From an uncultured Bacteroidota bacterium (GTDB lineage: Bacteria > Bacteroidota > Bacteroidia > Flavobacteriales > Schleiferiaceae), in contig CAJXNI010000009.1 of assembly GCA_913057235.1 (NCBI GenBank), positions 1 to 64,000 on the forward strand: a DNA stretch of 64,000 bases, given 5' to 3'. Below the pieces are notes generated by a model. It was not told the DNA's origin and made no database searches. It was given only the letters and a program-made list of their open reading frames with translations. Shown piece after piece: positions 46,141 through 54,107 of this stretch; the first letter of the stretch is position 1; each line of letters opens with the position of its first letter. The position numbers and the translations under genes are program-made.

Positions 46141-46836
46141 TTAGGCGTTTTTAGCCTTCAAGTTTACTTTCAACTTAATATTATTATCAATTGCTTTGTC
46201 TTTGGCCACATTGGCAAATTCAGCAAAAGAAGTTGAGCGGAAACGCACATTCCATTTACTACGGTCAATTACAAACTCTGGCGTTTGAAACTCAATCATG
46301 CCATTTTCCATTTTTACCATGGCTGGCACGGTGATATTTTTGGTGATACCACGCATGGTTAAGTTTCCGTCAATATGATGCGTAGCACCCGTAGTATCAT
46401 TCTCAGCTACCTTTACCTGAGTGATTTCAAACGTAGCTTGAGGAAAAGAGTCTACGGCAAAGAAGTCAGGACTTTTTAAGTGGCCTTCTAATTTTCCTTT
46501 CATGTCAGGGCTTTCGGCTAAATCAACACTGTTGATGGAGCCCATATCAATCACAAATGAACCGCCTACCAGTTCTCCATTTTCAACATTAAAAGCACCT
46601 TCAGTCACCTGAATAGTACCGTAGTGGTTGTCACCAGAAAAAGTTTTATAACCTTCCCAGGTAATTTCGTCACCGTCAGTAACGGCTACATAAGTTTCTG
46701 AAGTAGTTTCTGGGGTAGCTACTTCTTGCGCCTCTTTAGTTTCTACGGCCTCTTCTGGGGCGCTACTGTTACAGGCTACCGTTACACTTCCGGCTACAGC
46801 CAATAACATTAGTTTGTTGATTGTCTTCATTCTCAT
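46141..46836 (-). CDS. YceI-like lipoprotein
   Basis: A 231-aa lipoprotein: signal peptide with lipobox ending VTVAC (Cys22), an acidic/Thr-rich linker (~25-45), then the YceI lipid-binding beta-barrel domain (GDEITWEGYKTFSGDNHYGT ... DLAESPDMKGKLEGHLKSPDFFAVDSFPQATFEI ... HIDGNLTMRGITKNITVP). YceI proteins bind isoprenoid-type lipids. A second ATG two codons in is also possible. The promoter has a 14-bp palindrome at the expected transcription start, nearly the same as that at the MarR gene, which points to control by that regulator. Confidence 0.92.
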   Translation of the reverse strand: MRMKTINKLMLLAVAGSVTVACNSSAPEEAVETKEAQEVATPETTSETYVAVTDGDEITWEGYKTFSGDNHYGTIQVTEGAFNVENGELVGGSFVIDMGSINSVDLAESPDMKGKLEGHLKSPDFFAVDSFPQATFEITQVKVAENDTTGATHHIDGNLTMRGITKNITVPAMVKMENGMIEFQTPEFVIDRSKWNVRFRSTSFAEFANVAKDKAIDNNIKLKVNLKAKNA

Positions 46837-46846
46837 TTTGGGTTTT

Positions 46847-46895
46847 AATGTTTAAACATTGAGCAAAAATATACTAAGAACATAACTTACACAAC
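46847..46895 (-). promoter_or_regulatory. YceI gene promoter and probable MarR operator
   Basis: GTTG (46892-46895), 20 bases, then TATTTTTG (46864-46871), a perfect -7 box. AATGTTTAAACATT (46847-46860) is a perfect 14-bp palindrome covering the expected transcription start; 13 of 14 bases match the site at 19487-19500. Confidence 0.65.
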
Positions 46896-46915
46896 CTGCA
46901 ATTGTTTGGGGTATT

Positions 46916-47380
46916 TCAAGAATTTAAGGTGCGCTGATATTTTTGGTAGAAAAAAGCGGGAATTAGCAACATCATGAGCACCGGATTAAAAACTATACGA
47001 TGCAGATGGGTGAGCATGGAAGTGAAACCAGGAGGTTGTTGCAAAAAGATGAACAAATAAAGCGGCAGTAGCACTACTAGCCCAAATAACAACACAGCAA
47101 AGGCAAATCTGAGATACTTCTTTTCATAAAAGAGCCCGTAAATTAAAGCCATGGCAAAAAGATCATTGCACAAATAGCGAAAAACTTTATTTACCACAAA
47201 GGGAAAGCTTTCCTTAGGTTGGTAGTCAGCGGTGTAATTCAGTGCCTCAGGAGCCGATAACTCAAAAACTACTGAATGAAAATCCAAATAATTCTGGAAG
47301 AGGTAAGTGCCAAACAAGCCCAGGGCACCCAGCATTATATAGAATAACCGTTGGCGATTTTTGAACACCTCCCTAAACAT
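46916..47380 (-). CDS. Exosortase F system-associated-like membrane protein
   Basis: A 154-aa protein with about four helices (residues ~10-28, ~62-82, ~85-110, ~128-148). The layout, with a soluble loop then FPFVVNKVFRYLCNDLFAMALIY and a C-terminal HRIVFNPVLMMLLIPAFFYQ, resembles the exosortase F-associated family of Flavobacteriia. The exosortase gene that normally precedes it is absent; its neighbour is hemolysin III. ATG 47378-47380 overlaps the hemolysin III stop by 8 bases; the longer frame from 47425 is less likely. The assignment rests on memory of the family pattern. Confidence 0.55.
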   Translation of the reverse strand: MFREVFKNRQRLFYIMLGALGLFGTYLFQNYLDFHSVVFELSAPEALNYTADYQPKESFPFVVNKVFRYLCNDLFAMALIYGLFYEKKYLRFAFAVLLFGLVVLLPLYLFIFLQQPPGFTSMLTHLHRIVFNPVLMMLLIPAFFYQKYQRTLNS

Positions 47381-48038
47381 ACCAATAAATACCCAGAAAG
47401 TGACACACGGTACCTCCCAATACAAATAGGTGCCAAATGCCGTGGCTGTACTTTAATCGCTTTAAGCTAAAAAACAAGGTGCCTAAAGAATAAGAGGCAC
47501 CACCAGCAAAAATCCAAAATAACAGTTCAGAAGAAGCGGCACTCAGTAGCGGCTTAATGGCCACTATAATGAGCCAGCCCATAAGCAAATAAATAATTAA
47601 AGACAGTTTAGGGAACCTGCCTAAAAAGAAGGTCTTGTAAACGACCCCGGACAGGGCTAAAAACCAAATGCCTGAAAAAATACCAATACTCCAAGCACCC
47701 GGCAGTACAAATAAAGCAATGGGTGTGTAAGTACCGGCAATAAACAGGTAGATAGCGGTATGGTCTAGTAAATGAAACTTATTACGCCTGTTGGGCTGAG
47801 CCTTGTACAAACCGTGGTAAATGGTAGAGGTGGTATAAGTCCAGAACATGGTAAGTCCGTAGACCAAAACGGCCGCCAAATACAAGCCGTTATCTTGCGT
47901 TAAACCCTCCTGCACAAGCAGTACCAGCGCAGCTATGGAAAACGGAATGCCCAGACCATGCGTAATAATATTAACCACTTCTTCATTTTTAGAAGTTAGG
48001 CCATAAGTGGGTTCAATATCTTTATTCAGCTTGGGCAT
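47373..48038 (-). CDS. Hemolysin III family protein (PAQR)
   Basis: A 221-aa, seven-helix membrane protein of the hemolysin III/PAQR family. SKNEEVVNIITHGLGIPFSI (residues 15-34) holds the first conserved His-containing motif, FWTYTTSTIYHGL and LLDHTAIYLFIAGTYTP the second and third, and HGIWHLFVLGGTVCHFLGI the last metal-ligand histidines. PAQR proteins are putative metal-dependent membrane hydrolases. Its -7 box ends 4 bases before the ATG. Confidence 0.92.
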   Translation of the reverse strand: MPKLNKDIEPTYGLTSKNEEVVNIITHGLGIPFSIAALVLLVQEGLTQDNGLYLAAVLVYGLTMFWTYTTSTIYHGLYKAQPNRRNKFHLLDHTAIYLFIAGTYTPIALFVLPGAWSIGIFSGIWFLALSGVVYKTFFLGRFPKLSLIIYLLMGWLIIVAIKPLLSAASSELLFWIFAGGASYSLGTLFFSLKRLKYSHGIWHLFVLGGTVCHFLGIYWYV

Positions 48039-48042
48039 TTTG

Positions 48043-48050
48043 CAAATTTA
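48043..48050 (-). promoter_or_regulatory. Hemolysin III gene -7 box, predicted leaderless
   Basis: TAAATTTG, a perfect -7 box, ends 4 bases before the ATG. The -33 region is weak. Confidence 0.45.
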
Positions 48051-48122
48051 CCTTTTTACAACGCTTGCTGTATCGTTTTCATCTTAGGATGCATATGTAA
48101 TTCTTAATGCTAATTTAGCCGC

Positions 48123-49241
48123 ATGGCAACACCCAGGGTATTACACTTAGCCAGTTGGTTTCCATCGGCCGCTGAGCCCACTTTGGGGAATTTTGTGCTG
48201 CGGCATTTGGAAGCCTTAGCCACCCAAATTCCGGTAACCGTAATTGCCACCGCCCAAGGTGCGCCCGGTATTGAAGACTCAAAAAATGGTAACCTGCGTA
48301 TTGTGCGGGTGTTCTATCAAAAAAAAGCGCCATTTTACAGTAAATACAAGGCTTATTTTAAGGGGTATCATTTCCTGCTTAGCCGCGGAGAAAGGTTTGA
48401 TTTGCTGCATGTGCATGTCACCTATCCGGCAGCAGCAGCAGCCAGGAGCATGGGATTGCCCTACCTCATCACTGAACACTTTTCAGGCTTTCAGCCCGAG
48501 CGCAATTACCAATGGGGTTTGTTTGAAAAAAAGCTAACCCGCTGGGGTTTAAAAAAAGCGGCCATGCTTTTGCCGGTGAGTGAGGGCCTGGGGCAGGCCA
48601 TGCAATCTTTTGGGTACCGTGGGGCGGTTAAACCGATAAGCAACGTTGTAAATACCGAAATTTTCAACTTCCTGGGAAAGACCAGAAATAACCGACCCAA
48701 ACGATTTCTCCATATTTCTACTTTACAAAACGGCACCAAAAATATAACGGGCCTTTTAGATGGTTTTGCGCTTTTGGCGGAAAAGAGCAGCGACTTTGAA
48801 CTAGCCATTGGCGGTGATGGTGATACGGAGTGGTTACGGCAAGAAATTGCCGCTCGCAATTTGCCGCAGTTAGAAATTTTACAAGAAATGGCACAGTCTG
48901 AAGTGGCGCATCAAATGCAAAAGGCCGACTGTTTCGTGCTTTTCAGCCATATTGAAAGCCAGGGAGTGGTGCTTTTAGAAAGTCTTTGCTGCGGTACTCC
49001 GGTTATTGGGCCCAAGGTTGGTGGGGTGCCGGAAATTGTTTCGCCAGAGCGGGGGATTTTAGTAGAGCCCAATCAGCCGGCTCAGTTATGCCGGGCCTTG
49101 CAACAAATGCTAGAAGGCTTTGAGTTTAACGCTCATGAGATAGCTCAAAAAGCCAAAGCGCAGTATGGGCAAGCCGCTATTGCCCAAAAATTTAAGGAGG
49201 CTTATGCTAGCGTACTCCGCTCAAGTGCATCAGGTCATTAA
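48123..49241 (+). CDS. Glycosyltransferase family 4 protein
   Basis: A 372-aa GT-B enzyme. The acceptor domain opens LHLASWFPSAAEPTLGNFV; HVHVTYPAAAAARSM and LITEHFSGF follow. The donor domain has RFLHISTLQNGTKNITGLLDG, LAIGGDGDTEWLRQ and the EX7E segment SHIESQGVVLLESLCCGTPVIG with VGGVPEIV. It is not BshA, which has a different N terminus, although bshB1 follows convergently. Its last 35 bases overlap the end of bshB1. A TAATTTAG box sits 4 bases before its ATG. Confidence 0.88.
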   Translation: MATPRVLHLASWFPSAAEPTLGNFVLRHLEALATQIPVTVIATAQGAPGIEDSKNGNLRIVRVFYQKKAPFYSKYKAYFKGYHFLLSRGERFDLLHVHVTYPAAAAARSMGLPYLITEHFSGFQPERNYQWGLFEKKLTRWGLKKAAMLLPVSEGLGQAMQSFGYRGAVKPISNVVNTEIFNFLGKTRNNRPKRFLHISTLQNGTKNITGLLDGFALLAEKSSDFELAIGGDGDTEWLRQEIAARNLPQLEILQEMAQSEVAHQMQKADCFVLFSHIESQGVVLLESLCCGTPVIGPKVGGVPEIVSPERGILVEPNQPAQLCRALQQMLEGFEFNAHEIAQKAKAQYGQAAIAQKFKEAYASVLRSSASGH

Positions 49242-49932
49242 GCCCTAAATCCTGACTTTTAATAAAACCCTCGCCATATTCGGCCCCAATTAGGCGCCCC
49301 AGGTCTTGAGCCCGATAGGTTACACTGTCTAAAAAGTTTTTAGAGCTTATTACCGTGCTTGGCTCCTTGGATTTGGGGTTGTAAAATTGCGATTCATAGG
49401 CCTTTATGGATTGCAACTTGGTGTGGATATGCTCTCCAATATTCATTATAAAATCAGGCGATAAAGTTTGAAACTGAATGTAGTGTAATAATTGTTGTGG
49501 ACGGTAGGCCTCTTGCACCTCTCCATTAAAGCACGTTTCTATTTTGCGTAAACCCGCTAAAAAACAGGCCTGCTTTACCACTTCGGCTCCCCGCCCATGA
49601 TCTGGGTGGCGGTCTGTTGGTGCATTGGCCAAAACAATTTCAGGGCGGTACAGCCTAATCATCTCAATTATTTTCTCTTGATGCGCCCAATCATTCCTAA
49701 ACAAACCATCCTTAAAACCCAGGTTATGCCGGGCTTTAAGCTGCAGAATTTCTGCCGCTGCCTGTGCTTCTTTTAACCTTATTTCAGGTGTACCGCGCGT
49801 ACCCATTTCACCCTGGGTTAAATCTACTGCCCCGCAAGCATAGCCCAAATGGCTCTGTTTTGCCAGGGTGCCGGCACAACTTAGTTCAATATCATCAGGG
49901 TGGGCGCCAAAGGCCAGTATGTCTAGTTTCAT
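49207..49932 (-). CDS. bshB1: Bacillithiol biosynthesis deacetylase BshB1
   Basis: A 241-aa PIG-L family zinc enzyme. DILAFGAHPDDIELSCAGTLAK (residues 4-25) is the BshB1 signature with the AHPDD metal site; DRHPDHGRGAEVVKQACF holds the second His motif and SIKAYESQFYNP a conserved segment. It removes acetyl from GlcNAc-malate to give glucosaminyl-malate, the middle step of bacillithiol synthesis. bshA and bshC are not in the window. Confidence 0.93.
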   Translation of the reverse strand: MKLDILAFGAHPDDIELSCAGTLAKQSHLGYACGAVDLTQGEMGTRGTPEIRLKEAQAAAEILQLKARHNLGFKDGLFRNDWAHQEKIIEMIRLYRPEIVLANAPTDRHPDHGRGAEVVKQACFLAGLRKIETCFNGEVQEAYRPQQLLHYIQFQTLSPDFIMNIGEHIHTKLQSIKAYESQFYNPKSKEPSTVISSKNFLDSVTYRAQDLGRLIGAEYGEGFIKSQDLGLNDLMHLSGVR

Positions 49933-49940
49933 AGTATTGT

Positions 49941-49975
49941 TAAAAAGAAAAACCCCGGACTAAGAGTCCAGGGTT
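49941..49975 (-). terminator. Terminator after the surface lipoprotein gene
   Basis: A stem AACCCcGGAC/GTCCaGGGTT with one mismatch (49951-49960, 49966-49975), followed on the minus strand by TTTTCTTTTT. bshB1 lies just downstream. Confidence 0.75.
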
Positions 49976-49997
49976 TGTAAAACTGATTAAAGAACGA

Positions 49998-50828
49998 TTA
50001 GTTCTTGTACTCTCCGTCAATGGTGATGGTAGTACCTTGACCGCCTGTAGTTACGTCTGCAGACTGTACTTGCAATAAGTAAAGGTCACCGTCATTATTT
50101 ACCGCTAAAACATCATCATAAGTGCCGCTGGCTGTGGCTGAAACACCAGTGTACTCAGTAATAGCTGTACCGCCAGAAATTGCAGCGGCTAATTCTTGCT
50201 GGGTAGTAATACCGGCAAAGTCGGCAGCTGAAAGCTGTACCATGGTAGTGTTAGAACCAGTAGTTACAATAGCACTGGTAGCGGTGTTGCTAGTCCAGGC
50301 TAATCCAAACTGGTCTAGACCTGTTCCGGCTTGACCACCTACACGGGTCCAGGTGAAAGCTTGAGGGCTGCTAAGAGCGGTGCTTCCTGACTCAACGGTT
50401 ACGTTAAAACTTACCTCGGTGGTAAGACCATCGCGGTCAGTTACCGTAAAAGTGTAATTGGTAGGGCCACCCACCGCTAAACCAGCATTAGGGAATACCA
50501 AAGTATCAATGTAAGTTTCATCATCAGCATTGGCAATGTCGTAAGGGAAATCATTGCCTTGATTACTGGTAGGCACGGAGCTAGGTGAGTTTATGCCTTG
50601 TGTAACTACATCAAAAGTCTCCAGGTCTGAATCACCTTTTCTTGAGTCCCAGGTGAAAACCAATGCCTCACCCTCTGCAATAGTGATGTCACCACCAGTA
50701 GCGCCAGTGGTTAGCTCTACCATATTTAAGGCGGGGGCCAGGCCATCCTCATCTTCATCATCGGCACAAGACGTTAAAAACATAGAAGCTCCTAATAAGC
50801 CAAGAGCGAATAATTTGATCTTTTTCAT
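49998..50828 (-). CDS. Surface-type lipoprotein with Ig/cadherin-like domain
   Basis: A 276-aa lipoprotein. The signal peptide ends MFLTSC (Cys21) and is followed directly by ADDEDEDG, an acidic stretch like the lipoprotein export signal that sends Bacteroidota lipoproteins to the cell surface. Residues ~35-145 look like a PKD/cadherin-type beta domain (IAEGEALVFTWDSRKGDSDL, NYTFTVTDRDGLTTEVSFNVTV); the rest is Thr/Ala-rich with strands. Function unknown. Own promoter and terminator mark it as a single-gene unit. Confidence 0.75.
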   Translation of the reverse strand: MKKIKLFALGLLGASMFLTSCADDEDEDGLAPALNMVELTTGATGGDITIAEGEALVFTWDSRKGDSDLETFDVVTQGINSPSSVPTSNQGNDFPYDIANADDETYIDTLVFPNAGLAVGGPTNYTFTVTDRDGLTTEVSFNVTVESGSTALSSPQAFTWTRVGGQAGTGLDQFGLAWTSNTATSAIVTTGSNTTMVQLSAADFAGITTQQELAAAISGGTAITEYTGVSATASGTYDDVLAVNNDGDLYLLQVQSADVTTGGQGTTITIDGEYKN

Positions 50829-50874
50829 GTTTTTTTGAGATTTTAGTTTGTTGCTAGATTTTTCTAACAGTCTG

Positions 50875-50882
50875 CAAAATTA
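50875..50882 (-). promoter_or_regulatory. Promoter -7 box of the lipoprotein gene
   Basis: TAATTTTG, a perfect -7 box, 46 bases before the ATG; TTAG sits near the -33 position. Confidence 0.55.
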
Positions 50883-50943
50883 ATAATTAGCAACTTCTCA
50901 CTAACTTTTTGCCAATAGAATGTTTTATTGGTTTTTAGAGTAA

Positions 50944-50951
50944 TACTTTTG
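50944..50951 (+). promoter_or_regulatory. Promoter -7 box of ndk
   Basis: TACTTTTG, a perfect -7 box, 26 bases before the ATG. It is divergent from the lipoprotein promoter 61 bases away. Confidence 0.6.
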
Positions 50952-50977
50952 CCGCCAATTTTAAAAACGATTTTACC

Positions 50978-51397
50978 ATGGCAGGTACTAAAACATTTAC
51001 CATGATTAAGCCCGATGCTGTTGAAGGTGGACACATTGGGGCCATACTAGCCAAAATTAATGAGGCGGGTTTCAGAATTGAAGCCATGCAGATGACCCAA
51101 CTATCTCGCAAAGATGCTGAGGCTTTTTATGCCATTCATAAAGAGCGCCCATTCTTTGGTGAATTGGTTGAATACATGACCTCTGGCCCTATAGTGGCGG
51201 CTATTTTAGAAAAAGATAACGCTGTGGCTGATTTCCGCACGCTTATTGGCGCCACCAATCCCGAGGAAGCCGCTGAAGGTACCATCCGTAAGCTTTACGC
51301 TAAAAGTATTGCGGCCAACGCCATCCACGGAAGTGATTCTGATGAAAATGCGCAAATTGAAGGAAACTTCTTCTTTGCCACCCGCGAGCGCTACTAG
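50978..51397 (+). CDS. ndk: Nucleoside diphosphate kinase
   Basis: A 139-aa enzyme moving the gamma-phosphate between nucleoside triphosphates. [14 protein letters not shown] (residues 7-20) and the phosphohistidine in [12 protein letters not shown] (His ~118) are plain. Length is normal. It is a single-gene unit with a terminator, convergent with the DUF721 gene. Confidence 0.97.
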   Translation: MAGTKTFTMIKPDAVEGGHIGAILAKINEAGFRIEAMQMTQLSRKDAEAFYAIHKERPFFGELVEYMTSGPIVAAILEKDNAVADFRTLIGATNPEEAAEGTIRKLYAKSIAANAIHGSDSDENAQIEGNFFFATRERY

Positions 51398-51426
51398 AAA
51401 CAGCGCAGCTTAACGATTATAAAAGG

Positions 51427-51455
51427 GCCGTTTCACTCTTGAAACGGCTTTTTTT
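51427..51455 (+). terminator. Terminator of ndk
   Basis: An 8-bp stem GCCGTTTC/GAAACGGC (51427-51434, 51441-51448), loop ACTCTT, then seven T. Confidence 0.9.
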
Positions 51456-51744
51456 AGCGTATAACCAAAGATTTCACGGGGCTATTCACCAAGCGCATGT
51501 TTATGGTTTGGCGCAGTTCTTCGCGCTGGAGGCTAAGGTTTTGGCGCAAGGCGGCCGAGGTGATGAAAACTTCTAAAGTACCGCTCTTAAAACGCACAGT
51601 CCGTGTTTTTAGATTTATTTCTTTCCCAGCCAGTTCTTCCCAACGCTGGTAAATTTCGGTTTCCAGTAGCTTTTCATCCAAACCTCTTTTTTGCAACATC
51701 TTTTTTATAGCCTCCGCCAGGCTCTGTTCATTATCTCTTCTCAT
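51454..51744 (-). CDS. DUF721 (DciA-like) protein
   Basis: A 96-aa basic protein of the DUF721 family: LAEAIKKMLQKRGLDEKLLE, WEELAGKEINLKTRTVRFKSGTLEVFITSAAL and RQNLSLQREELRQTIN. The family includes DciA, a loader of the DnaB helicase, but short Bacteroidota members are not proved to do this. It overlaps recF by 4 bases, which supports a replication or repair link. Confidence 0.85.
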   Translation of the reverse strand: MRRDNEQSLAEAIKKMLQKRGLDEKLLETEIYQRWEELAGKEINLKTRTVRFKSGTLEVFITSAALRQNLSLQREELRQTINMRLVNSPVKSLVIR

Positions 51745-52832
51745 GAGGCTTCACTTACATTAAAAATTTGGGCTTGCGGATCTATTTCCCGTACCATAGC
51801 GCGGGTGCGCTCAGGGTGGGTATCAGTGATGAAAATCTGGCCAAACTCCTCGTCATGCACCAACTTTATCAGCTTGGCTACCCGGTCTTCATCCAGCTTG
51901 TCAAAAATGTCATCCAGTAAAAGGATGGGCGTAATCCCCAGCTTTTTCTGGATAAAATCATACTGGGCCAGCTTTAGCGCAATTAAAAATGATTTTTGCT
52001 GGCCTTGGGAACCAAACTTCCGCACCGATTTTTCTTGGAGTTTGAATATCAAATCATCACGGTGGGGCCCTACGCCTGTGTACTGATTCACCTTGTCTTT
52101 GGTGAGGTTTTCTTGCAGTAAGTCGCGCAATCTGGTTTCATGCAGCTGGCTTTTATAGGTCAAACTAGCCTCCTCGCGCCCCAGGCTAATAAACTGATAG
52201 TAATAGGTGATTTTAGGCTGCAGCTCATCGCAAAAACTTTGGCGCATAGCATAAAGCGGCTCTGCATGCTCTTGCATTTGTACCTCCAGTGCCTCCAGAC
52301 TAAGGGCATCAAAAGTGTGGTTGGCGGCAAAGTATTTTAAAAGCCGGTTGCGTTGCTGCAAAGCCTTATTGTAGCGCATCAGGTGAAAAAGGTATTGGCT
52401 ATGGCCCTGGCTCAGCACGGTATCCATAAATCGCCTGCGGGTTTCTGAGCTCTCCGTGATCAGGTCTCGGTCATAGGGTGAAATCACTACAGAAGGGTAT
52501 TGCCCTATGTGGTCGGCTAATTTCTCGTACTCCTTTTTGTTTTTACGCAGGGTTTTCTTTTGGCCTTTTTTTAAGGCACAGTGTATGCGTTCCTCTTTTT
52601 CCTTTCGGTGGAAGGTTCCGTCAATGCTAAAAAAATCTGCTCCATCCAAAATATTCTGCGCATCGGTATTGCTAAAGTAGCTTTTGGTTAAGCTCAAATA
52701 ATGAATGGCGTCTAGCAAATTGGTTTTACCCGCTCCGTTTAAGCCTACAAAAGCGTTTAATTTTGGGGAAAACGTAAAGTGGGCCTGAGACCAACTTTTA
52801 AAGTTTTGAAGATGAAGCTCTTTTAAAAACAT
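51741..52832 (-). CDS. recF: DNA replication and repair protein RecF
   Basis: A 363-aa SMC-like ATPase that loads RecA at gaps. Walker A is FVGLNGAGKTNLLDAIHYLSL (~residues 29-49), the signature is GSQGQQKSFLIALKLAQ and Walker B is ILLLDDIFDKLDEDR. I use ATG 52830-52832 (FLKELHLQNFKSW), as a TTG three codons upstream would sit in the promoter. A perfect -7 box ends 6 bases before the ATG. It is followed by DUF721 with a 4-base overlap. Confidence 0.95.
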   Translation of the reverse strand: MFLKELHLQNFKSWSQAHFTFSPKLNAFVGLNGAGKTNLLDAIHYLSLTKSYFSNTDAQNILDGADFFSIDGTFHRKEKEERIHCALKKGQKKTLRKNKKEYEKLADHIGQYPSVVISPYDRDLITESSETRRRFMDTVLSQGHSQYLFHLMRYNKALQQRNRLLKYFAANHTFDALSLEALEVQMQEHAEPLYAMRQSFCDELQPKITYYYQFISLGREEASLTYKSQLHETRLRDLLQENLTKDKVNQYTGVGPHRDDLIFKLQEKSVRKFGSQGQQKSFLIALKLAQYDFIQKKLGITPILLLDDIFDKLDEDRVAKLIKLVHDEEFGQIFITDTHPERTRAMVREIDPQAQIFNVSEAS

Positions 52833-52838
52833 GCCCGG

Positions 52839-52846
52839 CAAAATTA
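52839..52846 (-). promoter_or_regulatory. Promoter -7 box of recF
   Basis: TAATTTTG, a perfect -7 box, ends 6 bases before the recF ATG, so the leader would be very short. Confidence 0.5.
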
Positions 52847-52872
52847 GGCTTTGCGGATGTTGTTATGAAAAC

Positions 52873-52902
52873 TTTGGCCTGTAGAAAAAAAAGTTAATTT
52901 TG
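52873..52902 (+). promoter_or_regulatory. Promoter of the TPR protein-ribH operon
   Basis: TTTG (52873-52876), 18 bases, TAATTTTG (52895-52902): both boxes perfect. The ATG follows at 52930. Confidence 0.8.
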
Positions 52903-52929
52903 CCGCTCTTAAATGAAGGCGTAAAAGCT

Positions 52930-53619
52930 ATGGCAAAAAAAAATAAGCAAGAAGAAGAAGTTTTAGTAGACGTAGGAAGCTCCCTTACGGGCCTGGAACG
53001 TTACCTTGAAGAAAACCGCAAGAGCATTACCACCATTGGTATTGCCATTTTTGCAGTGGTAGCCGGCTATTTTGCCTACACCAAGTTGTACCAAGAACCC
53101 TTAGAGCAAGAAGCTCAGGAAGAAATATTTTATGCCGAAAGCCTTTTTCAGAAAGATTCTCTGGAACAAGCTATTAACGGATACGATGGCCACATGGGCT
53201 TTTTAGACGTAGCCGCTGACTACAGTGGCACCAAAGCCGGTAACATGGCTAATTACTACGCTGGTATTTCCTATTTACGTTTGGGAGAGTTTGAAAATGC
53301 CATTAAGCTCCTTGACGAATTTTCTACCTCAGATCCCCTTTTATCGGCTGAAGCCACCGGAGCTATTGGTGATGCCTTCATGGAATTAAACCAACCTGAA
53401 GACGCGCTTGAGTACTACGTAAAAGCCAGTAAAGTTTCTAACAACAGCTATGTGGTGCCTTTCTATTTGTTTAAAGCGGGCTTGGTAGCCGAAATGCAAG
53501 GCGATTTTGAAGCAGCTGTAGGGCATTTTGAGACTATTAAAGAAGAGTACCCAGACTCTAAGCAAGCGGCTGACGTGGAAAAATACATTGCCCGCGCTGA
53601 AGCCCAACAGCCAGAGTAA
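52930..53619 (+). CDS. Membrane-anchored TPR protein, YfgM-like
   Basis: A 229-aa protein: charged N terminus, one helix (~residues 30-50, ITTIGIAIFAVVAGYFAY), then TPR repeats (YYAGISYLRLGEFENAIKLL, AIGDAFMELNQPEDALEYYV, KAGLVAEMQGDFEAAVGHFE). Layout resembles YfgM/ancillary SecYEG TPR proteins. I use ATG 52930 (AKKNKQEEEV); a TTG at 52900 would lie in the -7 box. It shares its last base with the ribH start. Confidence 0.85.
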   Translation: MAKKNKQEEEVLVDVGSSLTGLERYLEENRKSITTIGIAIFAVVAGYFAYTKLYQEPLEQEAQEEIFYAESLFQKDSLEQAINGYDGHMGFLDVAADYSGTKAGNMANYYAGISYLRLGEFENAIKLLDEFSTSDPLLSAEATGAIGDAFMELNQPEDALEYYVKASKVSNNSYVVPFYLFKAGLVAEMQGDFEAAVGHFETIKEEYPDSKQAADVEKYIARAEAQQPE

Positions 53620-54107
53620 TGGCCACAGCTGGCACTAACTTATCCGATTACAACCCTGAGCAATTACCCAGTGCGGCCAACTTCAAACTGGGTTTGGTGG
53701 TGGCAGAATGGAACGCTGAAATTACCGAGGCCCTAGCCGAAGGGGCCCTGGAGGTTTTCCAAAATTGTGGCGCTAAAGCTGAAAACATTACCCGCTTAAA
53801 TGTACCTGGTACCTTTGAATTGACCTATGGCGCCAAGTTGCTTTGCCAAAAAGAAGTCTATGACGCCATTGTGGTGATTGGCACTGTGGTGCAAGGAGAA
53901 ACACGCCATTTTGATTTTGTTTGCGACAGCGTTACCCAAGGCGTTACGCAATTGAATTTAGACTACAGCACCCCAGTTATTTTTTGTGTGCTCACCGATA
54001 ACACCATTGAGCAAAGCCGCGCCCGGGCGGGTGGTGCGCATGGGAACAAAGGCATTGAATGTGCGGTAGCCGCGCTAAAAATGGCCCAGCTAAAACGAGA
54101 AAATTAA
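53619..54107 (+). CDS. ribH: 6,7-dimethyl-8-ribityllumazine synthase
   Basis: A 162-aa enzyme of riboflavin synthesis. VVAEWNAEITEALAEGALEVF, VPGTFELTYGAKLL, VVIGTVVQGETRHFDFVCDSV (with the catalytic His) and GAHGNKGIECAVAALKM are family motifs. It follows the TPR gene with a one-base overlap; its stop overlaps the end of the convergent rimO by 4 bases. Confidence 0.96.
   Translation: MATAGTNLSDYNPEQLPSAANFKLGLVVAEWNAEITEALAEGALEVFQNCGAKAENITRLNVPGTFELTYGAKLLCQKEVYDAIVVIGTVVQGETRHFDFVCDSVTQGVTQLNLDYSTPVIFCVLTDNTIEQSRARAGGAHGNKGIECAVAALKMAQLKREN

Noticed and set aside
48123-49241. GT4 next to bshB1 read as BshA
   Set aside because: The N terminus (HLASWFPSAAEPTLGNFV) does not match the BshA signature and the genes are convergent.
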